The notes beneath the pieces are model-generated. The model saw only the letters and a program-made list of their open reading frames with translations, was not told where the DNA came from and did not search any database. Below, one piece after another: positions 24,803-32,928 of a stretch of 64,000 bases of DNA (the stretch's first letter is position 1; each line of letters begins with the position of its first letter). Source of the stretch: Paractinoplanes lichenicola (GTDB lineage: Bacteria; Actinomycetota; Actinomycetes; Mycobacteriales; Micromonosporaceae). The translations under genes and the position numbers were made by a program. The stretch covers positions 558,001 through 622,000 of the forward strand of contig NZ_JAENHO010000004.1 of NCBI RefSeq assembly GCF_016785085.1, given 5' to 3'.

Positions 24803-25809
24803 GCGGTCTCAATCACGATCTTGCCGAACACGTCGCGGCCGGCCTGAGCTGCATAGGCGGCGCGAGCATCCGTGAACGCGTAGGTGTGCTGAACCACCGG
24901 CTTGATGCCGTGGGCATCGATGAAGGCTCCCAGCCGGTTGAGCGCAGCGGAACCCCCGACCGCCGTGCCGCGGATCGAAGCACCCTTGGCCATCAGGACC
25001 GGCAGGGCGGGAGGCTCGTCACCGCCGGAGAACAGGCCCATGACGGCGATCTCGCCGCCGGGGTTGACCGCGAAGACGGACTGAGCCAGGGCTCCGCCGC
25101 CCGCGGCATTGACTACCTTGTCCGCGCCGCCGGCGGCGGCCACACTCTGCCCCCAGGCCGGGTCGGTGCGGTAGTTGAAAACCTGGGCGGCGCCGAGCTC
25201 GGTGAGCCGATCGACCTTCTCCTCCCGGCTGGTAGTGGCGAGAACCTTGGCTCCCATCGCCCGGGCGAGCTGCACGGCGAAGATCGCCACGCCGCCCGTG
25301 CCCAGGGTGAGAACGGTCTGGTCCGCCGTGACGGGGTGCTCCTCGAAGAGCGCTGTCCACGCGGTCAGACCGGCGCAGGTCAGCGTCGCGGCCTGAGCGA
25401 AGTCGAGCGAGGCCGGCATGGCCGCGACCCGATCGGCATCGAGCACGATGTATTCGGCCAACACCCCGTCCTCACCGGGCGCACCCAGACCGAATCCCAT
25501 TCCGCCCGTCGGAGGCCCGTCGACCCAGCCGTCGAAGTAGACGGAGATGACCCGGTCGCCGAGTTTCCACCCGTACACGTCGGGGCCCACCGCGTCGATG
25601 ACCCCGGAGGCGTCCGAGAGCGGGATCGTCGGCGTGGCGATCGTCTGCCCGTACTCGCCGTTGATGATGATCTGATCGCGGTAGTTCACCGACGCCGCAC
25701 GCACCGCGACGCGAACCTGCCCGGGGCCCGGTTCTGGAACATCGGCGTCGTCGATCAGGCTCAGTGCGTCCAGCCCGAGTACGCCCGGCTGAAGTACCCA
25801 CTTGCGCAT
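24799..25809 (-). CDS. Zinc-independent alcohol dehydrogenase / quinone oxidoreductase (MDR family)
   Basis: 336 residues. The N-terminal GroES-like domain reads GLDALSLIDDADVPEPGPG then VRAASVNYRDQIIINGEYG. The Rossmann domain has LTLGTGGVAIFAVQLARAMGA, the NADPH-binding loop. The catalytic-zinc Cys/His set of true alcohol dehydrogenases is missing, which places it with quinone reductases. It probably reduces quinones or enones with NADPH. GGGAAGGGAC sits upstream of the ATG at 25809. A longer open frame crosses the operator and is rejected. The TetR gene diverges from it and two near-identical operators lie between them. Confidence 0.9.
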   Translation of the reverse strand: MRKWVLQPGVLGLDALSLIDDADVPEPGPGQVRVAVRAASVNYRDQIIINGEYGQTIATPTIPLSDASGVIDAVGPDVYGWKLGDRVISVYFDGWVDGPPTGGMGFGLGAPGEDGVLAEYIVLDADRVAAMPASLDFAQAATLTCAGLTAWTALFEEHPVTADQTVLTLGTGGVAIFAVQLARAMGAKVLATTSREEKVDRLTELGAAQVFNYRTDPAWGQSVAAAGGADKVVNAAGGGALAQSVFAVNPGGEIAVMGLFSGGDEPPALPVLMAKGASIRGTAVGGSAALNRLGAFIDAHGIKPVVQHTYAFTDARAAYAAQAGRDVFGKIVIETA

Positions 25810-25836
25810 TTCTCTTGTCCCTTCCCCGGCCCCGCA

Positions 25837-25864
25837 CCATGCAAGTAACCGGTTAGTTGCATGG
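25837..25864. promoter_or_regulatory. TetR operator, site 1
   Basis: A 28-base palindrome with core GCAAGTAACCGGTTAGTTGC (25841-25860) and CCAT/ATGG flanks, imperfect at only one pair. It lies 28 bases upstream of the oxidoreductase ATG, so binding should block its promoter. The same core recurs in site 2. Confidence 0.8.
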
Positions 25865-25885
25865 TGCACCACGGTAGCCGTGAGT

Positions 25886-25905
25886 GCAACTAACTAGTTA
25901 CTTGC
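25886..25905. promoter_or_regulatory. TetR operator, site 2
   Basis: GCAACTAACTAGTTACTTGC, the same design as site 1 (GCAA-s-TAAC-y-r-GTTA-s-TTGC). Centres are about 45 bases apart. It lies just before the regulator start, so the repressor probably controls itself as well as the divergent reductase. Confidence 0.8.
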
Positions 25906-25919
25906 GCTACACTCGGGCC

Positions 25920-26486
25920 GTGCTCAAGGACTCCGCGCAGACCAAGGAACGCATCCTGGCCGCGGCCGTCGAAGAGTTCTCCGCCTTCGGGCTGGCCGGA
26001 TCGCGCATCGATCGCATCGCCGACGCCGCCCGGTCGAACAAAGCGATGATCTATCGGTACTTCGGCAACAAGGAGCAACTGTTCGACGCCGTCTTCGACG
26101 CCATGGTGGTCGCCACCGTCGACGCGGTGCCGCTCGACGTCGCCGACCTGCCCGGCTACGCCGCCGCACTCCACGAACAACACCGGCGTGAACCACGTAC
26201 GTTGCGCATCGCCACCTGGGACCGGCTCGAACGCGACGGCGCCGGCACCAGACTGCCGACGGTGCGCGAGGCCACCGACGACAAAATCGCGCAGATCCGG
26301 GCCGCCCAGGCACGCGGGCAGCTCACCGCCGCATACTCGGCCGAAGCGATCCTGAAACTGGTGATCGCCCTGTCTCAGCCCGCCCTCGGGCCCAGCTCCG
26401 AGGAACCCGACGGGTCCGGGTGGGTCGCCACCGCGGTGCGAGCCGCACTCGGCGAACCGGCAGGCTCGCCTTTGCCCACGGGGTGA
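25920..26486 (+). CDS. TetR/AcrR-family transcriptional repressor
   Basis: 188 residues. The DNA-binding domain is classic: QTKERILAAAVEEFSAFGL, GSRIDRIADAARSNKAMIYRYF, NKEQLFDAVF. The rest is a helical ligand-binding domain of about 135 residues (with RTLRIATWDRLERDG). An earlier GTG at 25884 overlaps operator site 2, so the GTG at 25920 (VLKDSAQTK) is the better start. It diverges from the quinone-oxidoreductase gene and very probably represses it until an inducing electrophile or quinone binds. Confidence 0.9.
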   Translation: MLKDSAQTKERILAAAVEEFSAFGLAGSRIDRIADAARSNKAMIYRYFGNKEQLFDAVFDAMVVATVDAVPLDVADLPGYAAALHEQHRREPRTLRIATWDRLERDGAGTRLPTVREATDDKIAQIRAAQARGQLTAAYSAEAILKLVIALSQPALGPSSEEPDGSGWVATAVRAALGEPAGSPLPTG

Positions 26487-26531
26487 GCCCCGATTGCCAC
26501 ACGCAGGTCACCTGCAAGGTGGCGGCCACCG

Positions 26532-27731
26532 TCATGCCTCCGGCCGGGCCAGCACCAGCAGCCCGATCATCGACAGTGCCGCCCCCGCCGTCATGAGCAG
26601 CGCCATCGGCACGGCCGTGTACTCCCCGCCCAGCCCGGCGATCGGGGCGATGATCCCGGCGGCGACCCATTGGACGAAACCGAGGAGCGCGGAGCCGGTG
26701 CCCGGGTGCTCGGGCACCTCGGCCGAGGCCAGCGCACCGGCGTTGGCGAGGATCAAGCCCTGGGCGCTCATCAGCACGAGGAAGCACAGCAGGGCCAGCC
26801 ACAGCGGGGTGCCGAACCACACCGCCCCGGCGAGCATCGCCACGCCCGCGGCCAGCGCGGCCACCTGCCCGGTCAGGATGACCGCGCGGGTCGGCACCCG
26901 GCCGGCCAGGCGCGCGGCGACCAGGGCGGCCACGGTCATGCCGGCCGCGTTGGCGGCGAAGTCGGCCGAATACGCCCCGGGCGACAGCCCGTTCATCGAC
27001 TGCAGAACGAACGCGGACGTGGCGACGTAGGCGAACAGCGCACCCATGGCGGACCCGGTGACCAGCAGGTAGCCGACGTAGCGGCGGTTGCCGAGGAGCT
27101 GCCGCCCGGCGTACGCGAAAGCCCGCAGACCCCCGTCGTGGCGGCGCCCCGGCGGGAGCGACTCGGGCACGGCCACCAGCACGGCCACGGCCATGACCAC
27201 GCCCAGCGCGGCGACGGCCCAGAAGGACATCCGCCAGCCCGACACCTGCAGGATCGCCGCCCCCAGCAGCGGGCCGACGATCGGGGCGACCCCACCGACC
27301 CCGGCGACCAGGTTGAGCACGCGGACGAGCTTGGCCCCGGTGGCGAGGTCGACGATCACCGCACGGCCGATCACCATCGCCCAGCCGCCGCTGAACCCCT
27401 GCACGAACCGGGCGGCCATCATCAGCCCGATGGACGGGGTGAGCGCGCACACGACCGAGGCCACGCTCATCAGCCCGATCGCGAGGAGCAGCGGCCGGCG
27501 CCGGCCACGCTGGTCCGAGACCGGCCCGCCGATCAGCTGACCCAGCGCCATCCCGACGAAAAAGGTGGTCAGGGTCAGCTGCACCTGCGTCGCCGTGGCC
27601 GACAGATCCCCGGCGACCCGGGGAAAGGCCGGCACATACATGTCCGTCGCCAGGGGCGCGATCGCGGTCAGGAAAATGACCGTCGCGACCAGGGCAGTGC
27701 TGAGCGTGGCCCGGGCGGCTGCGGTCGTCAC
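26532..27731 (-). CDS. Bcr/CflA-family multidrug efflux MFS transporter
   Basis: 399 residues, 12 membrane helices. The N-terminus FLTAIAPLATDMYVPAFP and the motif GQLIGGPVSDQRGRRRPLL are diagnostic for the Bcr/CflA drug-resistance subfamily; AARFVQGFSGGWAMVIGRAV is its helix-4/5 signature. It exports hydrophobic drugs by proton antiport. The start overlaps the stop of the upstream lipoprotein gene by four bases (27728-27731), implying a two-gene operon. Confidence 0.92.
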   Translation of the reverse strand: MTTAAARATLSTALVATVIFLTAIAPLATDMYVPAFPRVAGDLSATATQVQLTLTTFFVGMALGQLIGGPVSDQRGRRRPLLLAIGLMSVASVVCALTPSIGLMMAARFVQGFSGGWAMVIGRAVIVDLATGAKLVRVLNLVAGVGGVAPIVGPLLGAAILQVSGWRMSFWAVAALGVVMAVAVLVAVPESLPPGRRHDGGLRAFAYAGRQLLGNRRYVGYLLVTGSAMGALFAYVATSAFVLQSMNGLSPGAYSADFAANAAGMTVAALVAARLAGRVPTRAVILTGQVAALAAGVAMLAGAVWFGTPLWLALLCFLVLMSAQGLILANAGALASAEVPEHPGTGSALLGFVQWVAAGIIAPIAGLGGEYTAVPMALLMTAGAALSMIGLLVLARPEA

Positions 27732-28192
27732 GCTTCGGCCCGCTCGATGCGAACCGTGAAGCGCCGGCCCGCCTCGGCGAGGTTGTCCAGGCCGTCCTCC
27801 ACGACCCCGAGGCGAACCAGGCCGGAGCCGGGCACGCGCTGCCCGAGGTCGGCGTAGTAGACGGCGATGACGTCGGCGCCGGGCACGAAGTAGATCTCCG
27901 CCGGGGCGGGGTCGTGGACCGGCTCGGCTCGGTCGACGGCGAGATCACGGGGCAGCCGGCCCGACTTGGCCTGCGCCCAGGCGTCCCTCATCGGCACGGA
28001 CACCGGCAGCATCGCGAGCAGATCCCGGGCCGCCGGTGTGTCGGCCAAGGTGGCGGTGGCGACCCGGTCGCCGGTGCGCAGGACGATTGCTGTTCCCGCC
28101 CCGGTGGGCGACGGGCTGGAGCCGGGCCGGGACGAGCACGCGCCTGCGGCGAGCAGCAGCACGAGAACCAGAGCCCGGGGGATGAGGGTCAT
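27728..28192 (-). CDS. Lipoprotein with cyclophilin-like fold
   Basis: 154 residues with an N-terminal lipoprotein signal (ALVLVLLLAAGAC) and a Ser/Pro-rich spacer. The rest matches the cyclophilin-like 2 domain: IVLRTGDRVATATLADTPAA, DLLAMLPVSVPMRDAW, SGRLPRDLAV, AEIYFVPGADVIAVYYADLG and LVRLGVVEDGLDNL. The family is usually of unknown activity and lacks the prolyl-isomerase active-site residues. It is translationally coupled to the Bcr/CflA transporter gene and divergent from the XRE regulator. Confidence 0.82.
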   Translation of the reverse strand: MTLIPRALVLVLLLAAGACSSRPGSSPSPTGAGTAIVLRTGDRVATATLADTPAARDLLAMLPVSVPMRDAWAQAKSGRLPRDLAVDRAEPVHDPAPAEIYFVPGADVIAVYYADLGQRVPGSGLVRLGVVEDGLDNLAEAGRRFTVRIERAEA

Positions 28193-28293
28193 GGGTTCAG
28201 CTCATCGGCGCCGCCCGCCCGGTGGGAGTCTCTGATGAGGGGTGTACTGCTGGTACGTCGCTGGCGGGAGGGCTTCGCCGTACCGTCGAGGGC

Positions 28294-29157
28294 ATGGACA
28301 ACCGGGCCGAGGTGCGTGACTTCCTCATCTCGCGGCGCGCGAAGATCGGCCCGGAGCAGGCCGGTCTGCCGGTCGTGGGGCAGCGCCGCGTGCCCGGCCT
28401 GCGCCGCAGCGAGGTGGCCGGGCTGGCCGGGGTGAGCGTCGAGTACTACGCGAAAGTCGAGCGCGGCACCCTTTCCGGGGTCTCGGCCGGGGTGCTCGAC
28501 GCGATCGCCCGCGCCCTGCGGCTCGACGACGCCGAACGGGCCCACCTGCTGCGTCTCGCGCACGAGGCCAACGGCAGCAACGCCCTGCTGCGGCCCCGCC
28601 GCCCGCGGCAATGGCAGCTCCGGCCCGGTCTGCAGTGGTCGCTCGACGCCATCACCGCCGCGCCCGCCATCGTCGGCAACAACCGCTCGGACCTGCTGGC
28701 GGCCAACGCGCTCGGCCGCGCCATGTACAGCGACGTCTACGCCGACCGGTCAGGCCCGCCGAACTTCGCCCGCTTCACGTTCCTCGACAGCGCCGCCCGC
28801 CGCTTCTACCCCGATTGGGACCTGGCCGCCGCCATGACCGTGGCCAACCTGCGCACCGCGGCCGGCAAGGATCCGCACGACAAGGGGCTGCACGATCTCG
28901 TCGGCGAGCTGTCCACCCGCAGCGACGACTTCCGCCGCCTGTGGGGCGCCCACGACGTCCGCACTCACGGCACCGGCGTCAAACGCTTCCACCATCGGGT
29001 CGTCGGCGGCCTGGAGCTCGCGTACGAGAGCCTCGACCTGCGGGCCGAACCCGGGCTCACCATGACCGTCTATGCGGCCGAGCCGGAATCGCCCAGTGCG
29101 GAGTCGTTGCGCCTGCTCGCCTCGTGGGTGGCCGATCAGGTGGCGCCGATCCCGTAG
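28294..29157 (+). CDS. XRE-family regulator with MmyB-like ligand-binding domain
   Basis: 287 residues. The N-terminal helix-turn-helix reads RRSEVAGLAGVSVEYYAKVE, with the upstream GLPVVGQRRVPGLRR typical of this actinobacterial family. The C-terminal domain is MmyB-like, containing PAIVGNNRSDLLAANALGRA and FLDSAARRFYPDWDLAAAMTV; MmyB-like domains are thought to bind fatty-acid or lipid-like ligands. Divergent from the lipoprotein/Bcr-CflA operon, its probable target. The ATG at 28294 gives the usual N-terminus MDNRAEVRDFL. Confidence 0.9.
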   Translation: MDNRAEVRDFLISRRAKIGPEQAGLPVVGQRRVPGLRRSEVAGLAGVSVEYYAKVERGTLSGVSAGVLDAIARALRLDDAERAHLLRLAHEANGSNALLRPRRPRQWQLRPGLQWSLDAITAAPAIVGNNRSDLLAANALGRAMYSDVYADRSGPPNFARFTFLDSAARRFYPDWDLAAAMTVANLRTAAGKDPHDKGLHDLVGELSTRSDDFRRLWGAHDVRTHGTGVKRFHHRVVGGLELAYESLDLRAEPGLTMTVYAAEPESPSAESLRLLASWVADQVAPIP

Positions 29158-29168
29158 GGTGGCTCGCC

Positions 29169-29960
29169 GTGCGGATCGTGAGCGTGAACGCGTGGGGCGG
29201 GGCCAAGCACGACGACCTGATCGCGTGGTTGCCCGAGGTGGGGGCCGACGTGTTGTGCCTGCAGGAGGTGACCCGCACGCCCGGCCGTACGGGGTGGACG
29301 CACTTCGAGGACGCCGAGCGGGCGCTGCCGCAGCGGGCCGACCTGTTCGATGACGTCCGCCGGGCACTGCCGCGGGCCCAGGCGATCTTCCTGGCCAGCG
29401 ACTCCGGGCCGGTCACGGTCGAGGGCGAGCGGCACCGTCAGGACTTCGGCGTGGCGACCCTGGTGGCCGAGCACCTGCCCGTCGTCGGCGTCGATTCCTC
29501 GTACGTGCACGGGGTTTATCAGGATCACGACGAGTGGACCTCGACGCACCGCCCCCGCAACGCGCTGGCCGTGCGCACCGTCGACCGCGACACCGGCCGC
29601 GCGGTCTGCATCGTCCAGGCGCATGGTCTGCGCGATGCTCAGGGCAAGGGCGATTCCCCCGTACGGGCGGAGCAGGCTCGCAAGCTGGCCGAGCTGACCC
29701 GCCGCATCAGCCGCCCCGGCGACCTCACGATTCTGTGCGGCGACCTCAACCTGCTGCCCGGCAGCGAGACGTTCGCCATCCTGGCCGAGGCGGGCCTGAC
29801 CGACCTGGTGGGCGCGGCCGACACCCGCACGTCGAGCTACCCCAAGCCCGTACGGCATGCGAGTTATCTGTTGATCTCCGACCCCGCGGCGGTCAAGCAC
29901 TTCGAGATCCAGGCCGCCCCCGAGGTCTCCGACCACCGCCCGCTCATCCTGGACATCTGA
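29169..29960 (+). CDS. Endonuclease/exonuclease/phosphatase-fold hydrolase
   Basis: 263 residues from GTG 29169. Family motifs are present in order: the N-terminal strand RIVSVNAWGG, the metal-ligand Glu in DVLCLQEVT, the catalytic Asp/Asn pair in LTILCGDLNLLPGS, and the terminal Asp-His in APEVSDHRPLILDI. It is a metal-dependent phosphodiesterase of the exonuclease III/synaptojanin fold; the substrate (nucleic acid, phosphoinositide or sphingolipid) cannot be read. The following lipoprotein GTG abuts the stop codon, so the two are probably co-expressed. Confidence 0.88.
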   Translation: MRIVSVNAWGGAKHDDLIAWLPEVGADVLCLQEVTRTPGRTGWTHFEDAERALPQRADLFDDVRRALPRAQAIFLASDSGPVTVEGERHRQDFGVATLVAEHLPVVGVDSSYVHGVYQDHDEWTSTHRPRNALAVRTVDRDTGRAVCIVQAHGLRDAQGKGDSPVRAEQARKLAELTRRISRPGDLTILCGDLNLLPGSETFAILAEAGLTDLVGAADTRTSSYPKPVRHASYLLISDPAAVKHFEIQAAPEVSDHRPLILDI

Positions 29961-30515
29961 GTGCGTTCCCCCGTACGCCTGTCCGCCGCGCTCGCCCTCC
30001 CGCTGGCGGCCGCCGGCTGCTACGTCACCGAGGCCGACCCCGCTCCCGTGCTGAGCAGCCTGGCTCCGTCGTGCGCCGTCACCGGCCTCGACGCCGGGGA
30101 GCCGGTGATCCACGAGCCCCGCCTGACCGGCTACCACGAGGTCGTCGTGCGCGCCGGCCGGGTCGAGAGCTCGGTCCTGCAGCACAGCGACCCCGAGCGG
30201 CCCCGGATCACCTGGACCGCCCTCAAGACGGCAACCGTCGACGACGTGCTCCGCGCGGCCGCCCAGCCCGACGCCGGCCGCAGCCCCGGCCGCGACGAGC
30301 TGGCCGCCGCCGTCGCCGGGCTGGGCGCCGAGGACGGCACCTTCATCGGCTACGCCGCCGTTCGCCCGATCGAGCTCCGGTTCACCGGCACGTGCGCCGA
30401 CGGCGGCGTGATCAGCGGCTACCTGTACTCCTGGACCGGCTCCGAGGTCGGCGTCGTGAAATGCGGGACCCCCGCCACGGCAACGGCCCGGCTGGCGCAG
30501 TCCGAACGCTGCTGA
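29961..30515 (+). CDS. Lipoprotein, unknown family
   Basis: 184 residues starting at a GTG immediately after the upstream TGA. The signal (VRLSAALALPLAAAGC) carries lipobox AAGC. The mature part is mixed alpha/beta with cysteines at PSCAV, TGTCADGG, VKCGT and a terminal ERC, so disulfides are likely outside the cell. No recognised domain. Translation is probably coupled to the upstream hydrolase gene. Confidence 0.72.
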   Translation: MRSPVRLSAALALPLAAAGCYVTEADPAPVLSSLAPSCAVTGLDAGEPVIHEPRLTGYHEVVVRAGRVESSVLQHSDPERPRITWTALKTATVDDVLRAAAQPDAGRSPGRDELAAAVAGLGAEDGTFIGYAAVRPIELRFTGTCADGGVISGYLYSWTGSEVGVVKCGTPATATARLAQSERC

Positions 30516-30584
30516 CCAGGCCCGTTCCGGACGTCGCACAGGCCGCCCGCTGCCGCCCCGGGCCGGTCCGCTTACCCTGGTCCG

Positions 30585-30836
30585 GTGACTGATCTTGACG
30601 AGACCCCCGTGCAGCCCGAGCTCATCGCCACGCACTACCTGACCAGCATCGACGACGTGACCGAACACCTGCGGGCCGCGAACCAGCTCGGCCTCGGCGT
30701 ACGGCTGCGCAGTTATCTCGAGGCCGGCGAGGAGGGCGACGAGCCGACCGCGGGCTGGGAGCTCGAACTGCTCGTCTCGTCCCCGCTCGAGGAGCCCGAG
30801 GCGACCGAGCCGGCGGAGTTCGCCCCCGCCGAGTAA
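30585..30836 (+). CDS. Small acidic protein, hypothetical
   Basis: 83 residues, GTG start, strongly acidic C-terminus (EEPEATEPAEFAPAE). The first half can form a helix-turn-helix-like pair (TSIDDVTEHLRAANQLGLGVRL). No family recognised and no membrane or export signal. It is followed directly by a hairpin (30845-30877), which supports it as a single-gene unit. Confidence 0.55.
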   Translation: MTDLDETPVQPELIATHYLTSIDDVTEHLRAANQLGLGVRLRSYLEAGEEGDEPTAGWELELLVSSPLEEPEATEPAEFAPAE

Positions 30837-30844
30837 TGCCTGCG

Positions 30845-30877
30845 CCGGGCTGGGCGGTTGCTTTCCGCTCGGCCCGG
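30845..30877 (+). terminator. Hairpin after the small acidic gene
   Basis: A 13-pair stem (30845-30857 with 30865-30877, two G-U pairs) around TTGCTTT, starting nine bases after the TAA at 30834-30836. It argues that the ankyrin gene does not start at the overlapping ATG at 30836. Confidence 0.6.
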
Positions 30878-30925
30878 CCGTCCTGCAGGGCTGCGGCGGC
30901 GGCATGCGTGTTCTTCAATGTGTGC

Positions 30926-31657
30926 ATGTTCCTGGCCGTCCTGAGCAGTGTCATGATCGCCGTCCTGGTGGCGGCCTTCGTCATCATCGGGCTGGGCATG
31001 TCGCGCTACAGCGCCCCCAAGCGCGCGGCTGAGGAGCAGCGCCGCCAGGACAAAGTGCTGCGCGCTCGGGTGGATGCCGTTCTCGCGGCGGCGACGGGCC
31101 CGGACCGGCCGGTCGTCGCGGGCGACCTCGGCCTGCAGAACCCGGACGGGGATTCGGCCCTGCACCTGGCCTATCACGCGGGCCGCGACGACGCCGTGGC
31201 CCGACTGGTGGCCCTGGGAGCCGACGAGACGCTGCGCAACCACGACGGGCTCACCCCGGCCGAAATGGTGGAGGTGGCCGCCATCGAGCGGCTGCTGGAG
31301 CGGACGGTGGCCTGCATGACCCGCTGCCGGTGGCGCGACGCCGAGACGGGGCGGACGCTTTACGAGTCGCTGCTCGAGCTGCCGCTTCGCCTCTACAACC
31401 CGGCCCTCGTACGGGTGGCTCTGCGGAACCCGGAGAGCATGAGCCTCGCGTGCCTGGGCCTGAAGGTGGGCAAGCCGGGGTCGGAGGAGCGGCTGGTGCC
31501 CCTGCTGGACGGGCTCGGCAGCAAGGCCATGGCCACGAAATATCTCAATTCGGGCTCCCAGGTGCTGGCCGACGCGGCGTTCCGGTGGGCCCGGGCCAAC
31601 GGCTATGTCATCCAGCACACGGGCGGCGGCACCGGTGTGCGGTGGGGGCGGTTCTGA
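30926..31657 (+). CDS. Membrane-anchored protein with ankyrin-type repeat
   Basis: 243 residues from ATG 30926. One N-terminal membrane helix (LSSVMIAVLVAAFVIIGLGM) is followed by a basic coiled stretch (APKRAAEEQRRQDKVL). An ankyrin unit follows, DSALHLAYHAGRDDAVARLV then ALGADETLRNHDGLTPAEMV, and then helical sequence of unknown fold. The open frame also reaches an ATG at 30836 overlapping the previous stop (TAATG), but that would add 30 unlikely residues across a terminator-like hairpin. It probably scaffolds another protein at the inner membrane. Confidence 0.7.
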   Translation: MFLAVLSSVMIAVLVAAFVIIGLGMSRYSAPKRAAEEQRRQDKVLRARVDAVLAAATGPDRPVVAGDLGLQNPDGDSALHLAYHAGRDDAVARLVALGADETLRNHDGLTPAEMVEVAAIERLLERTVACMTRCRWRDAETGRTLYESLLELPLRLYNPALVRVALRNPESMSLACLGLKVGKPGSEERLVPLLDGLGSKAMATKYLNSGSQVLADAAFRWARANGYVIQHTGGGTGVRWGRF

Positions 31658-31661
31658 GCTG

Positions 31662-32840
31662 TCACGGCATCGCGAGGGCGATCATCAGTGAGGTCGTCCA
31701 GGCCGGGTCGCGGAGTTTGTCGCCGTAGAGCTCGCGTAGCTGGGTCATGCGGTAGCGGACCGTCTGCGGGTGGATGAACAGCTCGGCGGCCACCTCCTCG
31801 CGGCGGCCCTGGTGGCGTAGCCAGCTGCGCAGGGTTTCGACCAGTTTGGCGGCCGACGCGTCCGAGGTGTCGCCGATCGGGGCCAGCACGCGGGCGCGCA
31901 GGTCGGCCAGGGCCTGCGGGTCGGCGGTGAGCACCAGCTCGGCCAGGTGCTGCTCGGTGTCGATCACGCCGCGGGCCGAGCACAGGCTCAGGATGCGCAC
32001 GGTCCGGTCGTACGAGGCCTTGACCTGCAGCCACGGGCGGGCCGGGCCGACCACCACGCTCTGGCCGCGCAGCAGGCCCAGCAGGGCGTCGCGGGCGGTG
32101 CCGGCGGCGTCGGGGACGAGCAGCACCGAGCGGTCGGGCGCGCCGGGGCCGGCCTCGTTGAGCTGCAGGGTGCGCCGGTCGAGCAGGTCGAGCGCGGCGC
32201 GGGTGGCGTGTTCGGGCACCAGCACGGCGGTCAGCGTGCGCGGCGGGGACCAGTCGGCGCGCTGGGCGGCCGCGGTGACGGTGTGCTCCGCTTCGCCCGC
32301 GAGCAGGGCCTGGGCCAGGCGTTCGAGGTGGCGGGCGCGGGCCCGGCCGGTGGAGGCGAGCTCGTCGGCGTGCCCGGCCACGCTGGCCGCGGACAGCTCG
32401 TCGATGTAGGCGAAGACCAGCTCGGCGAAGTGGGCGATGGTCGCCGCGGGCTGGCCGGTGCCGACGCTGATCTCGGCCAGCTCGTGCCAGGCGCTGCGCG
32501 CGCCCACCCGGTACGCCGCGAGCAGGGCGTCCAGGCTGCGGCCGTTGCGCGCCTCGCCGCGACCCAGCGCATACGCCGCCTCCAGGGCCGGGGCCAGGGG
32601 AGACTGGGGGTCGGGGCCGTGCCCCCGCGAGACCAGGCCGAGGAACGTGCCCAGCGCGGCCCGGACCGCCCGCTCGATCTTGACGCCGAGATCGCCGGCA
32701 AAAGCCTCTCGGTAGGCCGGAACCTCAGCCATGATCGCGTCGATGGTCTGGGTAGCGACGTGCGGCAGCCGTTCACGCAGGGGCATGACAACGGCTGGCG
32801 ACAGACGGAAAGTCCGTACGTCCGGAAGAGGTTCAGACAT
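31662..32840 (-). CDS. PucR/CdaR-type transcriptional regulator
   Basis: 392 residues. The C-terminal helix-turn-helix of the PucR family is clear: RSWLRHQGRREEVAAELFIH then PQTVRYRMTQLRELYGDKL. The middle holds a GGDEF-like degenerate domain (LTAVLVPEHATRAALDLL to ASYDRTVRILSL). The helical N-terminus (ATQTIDAIMAEVPAYREAF) is the usual one of actinobacterial PucR proteins. ATG 32840 is preceded by GAGGGAC eight bases away. It diverges from the ferredoxin-reductase/desaturase operon, a conserved arrangement in actinobacteria, and probably controls it. Confidence 0.88.
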   Translation of the reverse strand: MSEPLPDVRTFRLSPAVVMPLRERLPHVATQTIDAIMAEVPAYREAFAGDLGVKIERAVRAALGTFLGLVSRGHGPDPQSPLAPALEAAYALGRGEARNGRSLDALLAAYRVGARSAWHELAEISVGTGQPAATIAHFAELVFAYIDELSAASVAGHADELASTGRARARHLERLAQALLAGEAEHTVTAAAQRADWSPPRTLTAVLVPEHATRAALDLLDRRTLQLNEAGPGAPDRSVLLVPDAAGTARDALLGLLRGQSVVVGPARPWLQVKASYDRTVRILSLCSARGVIDTEQHLAELVLTADPQALADLRARVLAPIGDTSDASAAKLVETLRSWLRHQGRREEVAAELFIHPQTVRYRMTQLRELYGDKLRDPAWTTSLMIALAMP

Positions 32841-32928
32841 GCTTGGTTGTCCCTCGCGAACAAAAAACACGGGTTGATTCACTTCGCCTGGTCAGGAATC
32901 TACCCCGCCGACGCAGGAAGCTTGTTAC

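Noticed and set aside
25884..25919. Earlier GTG for the TetR gene
   Set aside because: It overlaps operator site 2; the downstream GTG gives the ordinary TetR N-terminus.
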